From positions 976,501 to 1,040,500 of the forward strand of contig JAOTON010002272.1 of assembly GCA_034440635.1 (NCBI GenBank): 64,000 bases of DNA, in the 5' to 3' direction. Position numbers and translations under genes: made by a program. Origin of the DNA: Lepas anatifera. Its lineage: Eukaryota; Arthropoda; Thecostraca; Lepadidae. Of the stretch, positions 59,546 through 64,000 are shown piece by piece (position 1 is the stretch's first letter; every line of letters starts with the position of its first letter). The notes beneath the pieces are model-generated. The model saw nothing but the letters and a program-made list of their open reading frames with translations. It was not told the origin of the DNA and made no database searches.

Positions 59546-60130
59546 AGAGAATATGGCACCTTGGTGAAATTCCAGACTGGATTGGTTTTAGGGTCAATCT
59601 GTATTGAAAACAATAAACATGGAATTTTGCATGCTGAAAAAGTGTAATAAGCCTAATAACTAGTTTTATTTGATTTTCCTCCACCAAAGGTAAAAAAATC
59701 CGAAATAAGCGACGCCAAATCGACGTCAATTAAGTGGCACTTTGAGCCAGATTGGACTTCTTTTATTTGCGCCAAAAATAATTTAAATACAAATGAAGAG
59801 TGTTTACCTAAAATAGGTTTTTATTACAAATCAAAAATACACCCGATTTCGGCTATGTTTATTGATACAGAAGAAAATATATCATGTTTCAAACTTGTCA
59901 TTGAAGAAATTTACGCGCACTTGTAGTCGACAGTATCTAAGGCAGGTTTAGTACGTCGGTTTTAAAGAAATCTTGGCCAGAAATATTTGTTCAGGCAGCA
60001 GGCCTGAACATTACGTCACATTTCCAAGTCCAGCTCATACTACGTTACCACCGATGGAGGAGAGGGTCGGAAGGCTGTGAATTTTTTATTTTTCCTCCGC
60101 ACACAGTAAGTTCCGAGGTAAAATGAATTT
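59546..60130 (+). mobile_element. TTAA-MITE family 2, copy 2 (right end not found)
   Basis: TTGA (59542-59545), then AGAGAATATGGCACCTTGG and CCAGACTGGATTGGTTTTAG. The interior aligns with copy 1, with diverged sequence and a longer left part. The right terminus is lost or unrecognised. Confidence 0.6.
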
Positions 60131-60845
60131 CGATCCAGTGGATTCTAGGGATGCTCAATCACATGGCTATGTGATGCAACATGCTGGGATACCGCTTGAT
60201 CAATATTTATTTTGTCCCAGGACTTGCCGTTCGCGAATAATGAAGGTAAAAATACAACCCCGACCGACCGTTCTCCCGCCTCCCCGGGTGTTTACGTGCT
60301 ATGAGACGATCCTAGCAAAGTGACGTCACATCCAAGCCCCACTGCGCGTGCTCCGCGGAAAATTTTTTATTGCTTAGATATCTTGAAAACCCATGTGCCA
60401 AAATTGACTTCGGTACTGTCGATTATCAATGTGTATAACTTGTTTTATTTAATAGTTTGAAATGTGAAATATGTTTTAATTCATCAAGAAAAATAGAAGA
60501 AATTTATCAATATCACTTCGCTTCCAAATGTTAACCTCCTTTATATAAAAACGCTTCAGTTCTATCTGTATTCATTTTAAGCTCTCGGAAGGAAGCTACA
60601 GATAGTGTGCCATAAATCGCAGTGTTGTGGGAATGACCTAGGACCCTAAAAAGATGCTAAAACAAAAGACAGTAAAAACGCTAAAAGACTTAAAACCCAC
60701 CCGTTGGCAAAAAAGGGCAAAAAATCTACAATCATAAGACGAAGGCAGCCTAAAAAGCCAAAAAAGCAGAGTCCAGAACCTAAAACATCTAAACCCTAAA
60801 AAGTCCAAAGGCTAAGACAAGGTAAAGATAAAGATAAAAAGTGTG
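60131..60845. other. Intergenic, nothing recognised
   Basis: Contains an A-rich run (60640-60840) made of short irregular AAAAxCTAAAA phrases. No gene supported. Confidence 0.4.
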
Positions 60846-60849
60846 GGAT

Positions 60850-60917
60850 GAGGTAAACCCAACGTTTCGGTCCTTGACCGTCGTCAGGCGAGGAGAGTCC
60901 TCGCCTGACGACATTCA
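60850..60917. mobile_element. Penelope-like or palindromic terminal motif
   Basis: AACGTTTCGGTCCTTGACCG is followed by a 33-bp palindrome centred at about 60895 (CGTCGTCAGGCGAGG facing CCTCGCCTGACGACG). On the minus strand this reads CCTGACGACGGTCAAGGACC then GAAACGTT, a layout common at Penelope-like element ends. The element body is missing. Confidence 0.4.
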
Positions 60918-60929
60918 CTGTCCCTGCAT

Positions 60930-60992
60930 GTTATTGAGTAGAAGGCCAGAAACCAACGCTCTAACAACTGAGCTACTTGGGTAGCATTGTGT
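60930..60992 (-). mobile_element. tRNA-like 5' half, SINE remnant
   Basis: On the minus strand GTAGCTCAGTTGTTAGAGCG is a good box A with D-arm. An anticodon-arm-like stretch (TGGTTTCTGGCCTTCTA) follows, but no box B is found. Confidence 0.45.
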
Positions 60993-63461
60993 AACTGTAC
61001 TGAATCTGAATCTAAACACAATATTGGTACTATACACGTTTATCGCACACACACTGCGATCAGCACCACATCGGGGCACCAGTGAGCGAGAGCCCCGCGT
61101 TCGAGGGAGGGGCGGAACATGTACGAGGCCGACCGGGTGGAGCTCTGGCTAGCTGAGCGCACACATGGCTCAGCGGAAAAAAACGTACGTCTGAAACCCG
61201 CCGAGGTCCGAAGCACAGTGGCGACTGGGGCGAAATGTGGCAACAGCTAGTTACAATCGGTGTTTGTGCCTACTGAGATGGGCTTCTGCCCAGAAGCGCC
61301 CCCAGAGGGCACCCACCCCCACAGCAGCCGATGACTAGGTGGTGCCAGGCTCGCCATCTACAGGCGTGTGCATAGCTGCCAGGGGGCGCCAATTTCCCTG
61401 CACCTATAGGCTATATTTAGATGGTAGGTGAATGTGGTGCACAATTAGGTGCTAGAAATGAAGTGGAAACAACACACTCACAAATCTGGATAAAACATGA
61501 GTGAAACATGCAATTTGAATCCTGAGGAGGCTGCTGTGAAGCCGCAGCCTATGAATGTGAAAGTACCACAGGCAGGTTAGGTGTGCCACAGGCTGGCTGA
61601 CTGAACGGAGCTAAGTCAGCTCACGTTAGGTTATTATATGTCAGGTAGTATTAAGATATATTGCATCAAAACATTTACATCCCATAATTACCGGTTCGTT
61701 GCATCTTTACACACTGTCAATCTTGACCACCCCCTTGAAACTTAAATCACTTGTTGGTATCAGCAAATAGACATTAGTACCATGTTAGTAGGCATAGTAA
61801 TGCAAGCCAGTAGTTTCATACCTAAAAAATAGAGCACCATAGTTTGTGTTTGCGAATTATTGTGCTAATGTAGGACAGATGCAATTGCCAAGGATTAAAA
61901 GATAAGCAGTTTAAAATCATTTCAGGTCTGATTCTGCCCAGATATTTTTCACTTAAAAAACATGGTTTAAACACTGCTGACTTAGTTTGAAGGCTATTGC
62001 CAGCATTCATGCATTTTTATTGGAGTGAAGTATGTTTTAAAAATTGTGGTAACATGCCAATAGTGACTTTTCAACCTGCTCTAAGGAACTGATATCTCAG
62101 TTCAAAATCCTGTACAAAAAGTGGGACACTTCCTGTTATGCAACAAGCACTTGGATCAGATTTTGACAATGGAACCTAATACTATTTGAATCCCATGGAG
62201 GTGTTGCATCAATATCCTCTCAAAACAGCTCCCTATGTAGGCACCACATGGTTAATAACATTTGAAAAGGACAAAAATTACTGTAAGGTAACTAGAAACA
62301 GTTTATATCACCTTCCATGGCTTGGGTAAACCAACAACAAATATACCACTGCCCAGGCACATACGATCGTTTTAAATAGGTACCAGTCTGCAGGTGGCAG
62401 GAATCGACAAGATCTCATCCAGGTAGACTCAGGGCAGACCTACCAGTCTGGAGAAGCTTTTTCCTGTTTTTGGGGTGGGTAAGGAAACCTAGGGGCAGAA
62501 ACTGACCCTTGGGCAGCGCCCAATCTGCAAAGTATGGCAGCAGGCCAGACGAGTCGCACCAGCCATCTAAAATTCTTGCACCGCCAGCCACCAAAAATTC
62601 ACACCAATCTGCCCTATACCAGGGAGAAAAACGCACTGATTCCTACCCACACGGTGCAATGCTACCTCTCTAATTAGTAAGTTAGTTGAGGACTTTTTAT
62701 AAGGCCCCCTCCTGTGTCTTTATAACCATTTAGCCATTATTTGTTTGGTTTACAGTATCACCTTCCTCGCACCAGTCTCACAAATTCGCACCAGGTTGAT
62801 AAAATTCGCACACTCACTCCTGTCTACAAAAGGACTCGCACCGACGAGATCCCGTCGAGAATGCCATACTTTGCACACTGGCAAATGCGGACATGGAGGT
62901 GCTGAAAAGTAAACAATTAAGTAGTCCTAAGGTATAAAATAAAATGTATACCCAAGTGTTACAAAAGGTGTACCCCAGCCACAAAATGTATGCCCTGATT
63001 GGGGCAGGATTTGAGCTGCCCCAAAAACTCGTCAAGAAACCTGCCACGTTCAGCAGACTGGCGTAAGTACCTACCTAAGTTTTAACTTAAGACGATTCTT
63101 AAGCAAGGAAGTCTTAAAAAGAGTTCAGTAACACCATGAGCAGAAAGCAAAGGAATTTACGGTTGAACTCAACATGATAGCACGACGGTATAAGACCATG
63201 AAAACAAAATAAAACGCCGATAAATAACCGACGACAACAACCACTCTTCACTTCACGCACACAACACGTAAAAAAACAACAACAACGGCGGCGGGAAGGA
63301 GGAAACAAACAATCACCGCCACTCCTTGATGACTCCTCCAAATTATGCCAACCTCAAAAATCCCCAGAATCTCTCCAAGACCTTCAAAGTCCCTTCCTCT
63401 AAGGCGATCATTATCATCAAGGGCCTTTTATGAGGCGTTTTGTGCAAGGCACCTTTACCCC
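60993..63461. other. Intergenic, nothing recognised
   Basis: Low-confidence short frames only, with no repeat or gene that I can support. Confidence 0.4.
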
Positions 63462-63718
63462 ATACGCGGATCAGGGAGGGGGTTAAAGGGGGGCACGAGT
63501 TCCGCGATCGACCCTCGGCGCCTCCTGAAATGGTCATGGTGCCCCTGAAAGGTCAATGGCGCCCCCTGAAATGTCGCTTCCTACCCTCCCCGGATGAAAG
63601 ATAGGATTTTGCGCCCACCTAATAGGTTTTTCCGGTCAAAAGTAATGCCTTCTGATCCGGATGGCGGGCCCCTCAGTAAGGTGCCCCCCCTCCGATCGAC
63701 AATCCTGGATCCGCCTAT
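63462..63718. mobile_element. hAT-like MITE, sister of 27022-27264
   Basis: Starts ATACGCGGATCAGGGAGG and ends AATCCTGGATCCGCCTAT. Shares GATAGGATTTTGCGCCCACC, CCCCTGAAAGGT and GGTGCCCCCCC blocks with the 27-kb copy, in the same order and strand. Confidence 0.78.
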
Positions 63719-64000
63719 GCTTTTCCCGCCTCTAAAGCAGGCCTTAGGCTTATCCCAAGACCTTGACTCAACCTTGGTATAAGGATCCCGTCTCAAGGGG
63801 CCTCCGAGCCACCTCCTACCGGGGCGATTGAAAATTCTCTTGATCACGGGATGCGGGGTCTCTTTACGGGATTGCGAAAAAAGTGCGAGCGCCAGTAGGT
63901 AGTACATCAAATGGTGGGCAGATTATAATGCATCAGCCTTATTTGCTAAGGACGATATGGACGTCATGACAGGTTAGATGTTTACACACGCATTGACGGG
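63719..64000. other. Window end, nothing recognised
   Basis: No supported feature. Confidence 0.4.

Overview
This is a eukaryotic nuclear window, almost certainly from an invertebrate animal. It has no bacterial-style operons, introns are visible, tRNA-derived SINEs and many MITE-like elements are present, and the one recognisable gene is the motile-cilium dynein assembly factor DNAAF4 (DYX1C1). The organism must therefore build motile cilia or flagella. An arthropod with flagellate sperm, such as a barnacle, would fit, but the sequence does not prove any clade.

Genes. DNAAF4 is an uninterrupted 435-codon frame at 56798-58105 (+), with a CS domain, a charged helical region and three TPRs. 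Immediately upstream, in the opposite direction, I reconstruct a small unannotated gene on the minus strand: exon 1 near 56414-56394, exon 2 56042-55872, and a terminal exon 50694-50512. All junctions have consensus splice sites and phase 0. The gap between the two genes carries two RFX X-box-like sites, so this looks like a head-to-head ciliary gene pair. A third likely coding exon (34640 to about 34020, minus) encodes a Ser/Thr/Ala-rich protein with six in-phase 11-residue repeats. I found no other convincing protein gene.

Repeats. The rest is dominated by (i) minisatellites with units of 18 to 51 bp (main arrays at 4.3, 5.2-6.4, 7.6-8.6, 9.6-10.2, 35.2-35.5, 42.7-43.0, 43.7-45.1, 50.7-51.5 and 54.5-55.1 kb); (ii) TTAA-flanked elements of at least three kinds; (iii) a 2.4 kb Mutator-like fold-back element with 9-bp target duplications (12490-14889); (iv) a second long inverted duplication (about 37.0-39.65 kb); (v) hAT-like MITEs; (vi) Penelope-like terminal-repeat fragments with a hammerhead-like motif; and (vii) tRNA-headed SINEs. 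Several nested insertions can be read directly because an uninterrupted relative lies elsewhere in the window.

Most notable. The 26-bp minisatellite next to the terminal exon is a serial duplication of that exon's own 3' splice site. Each unit reads, on the gene strand, as branch-point-like sequence, pyrimidine tract, CAG, then GTGATA. That gives about 30 decoy acceptor or recursive-splice-like sites in a row. Long open frames across other arrays (for example 503 and 515 codons) are by-products of the repeats and are not called as genes.
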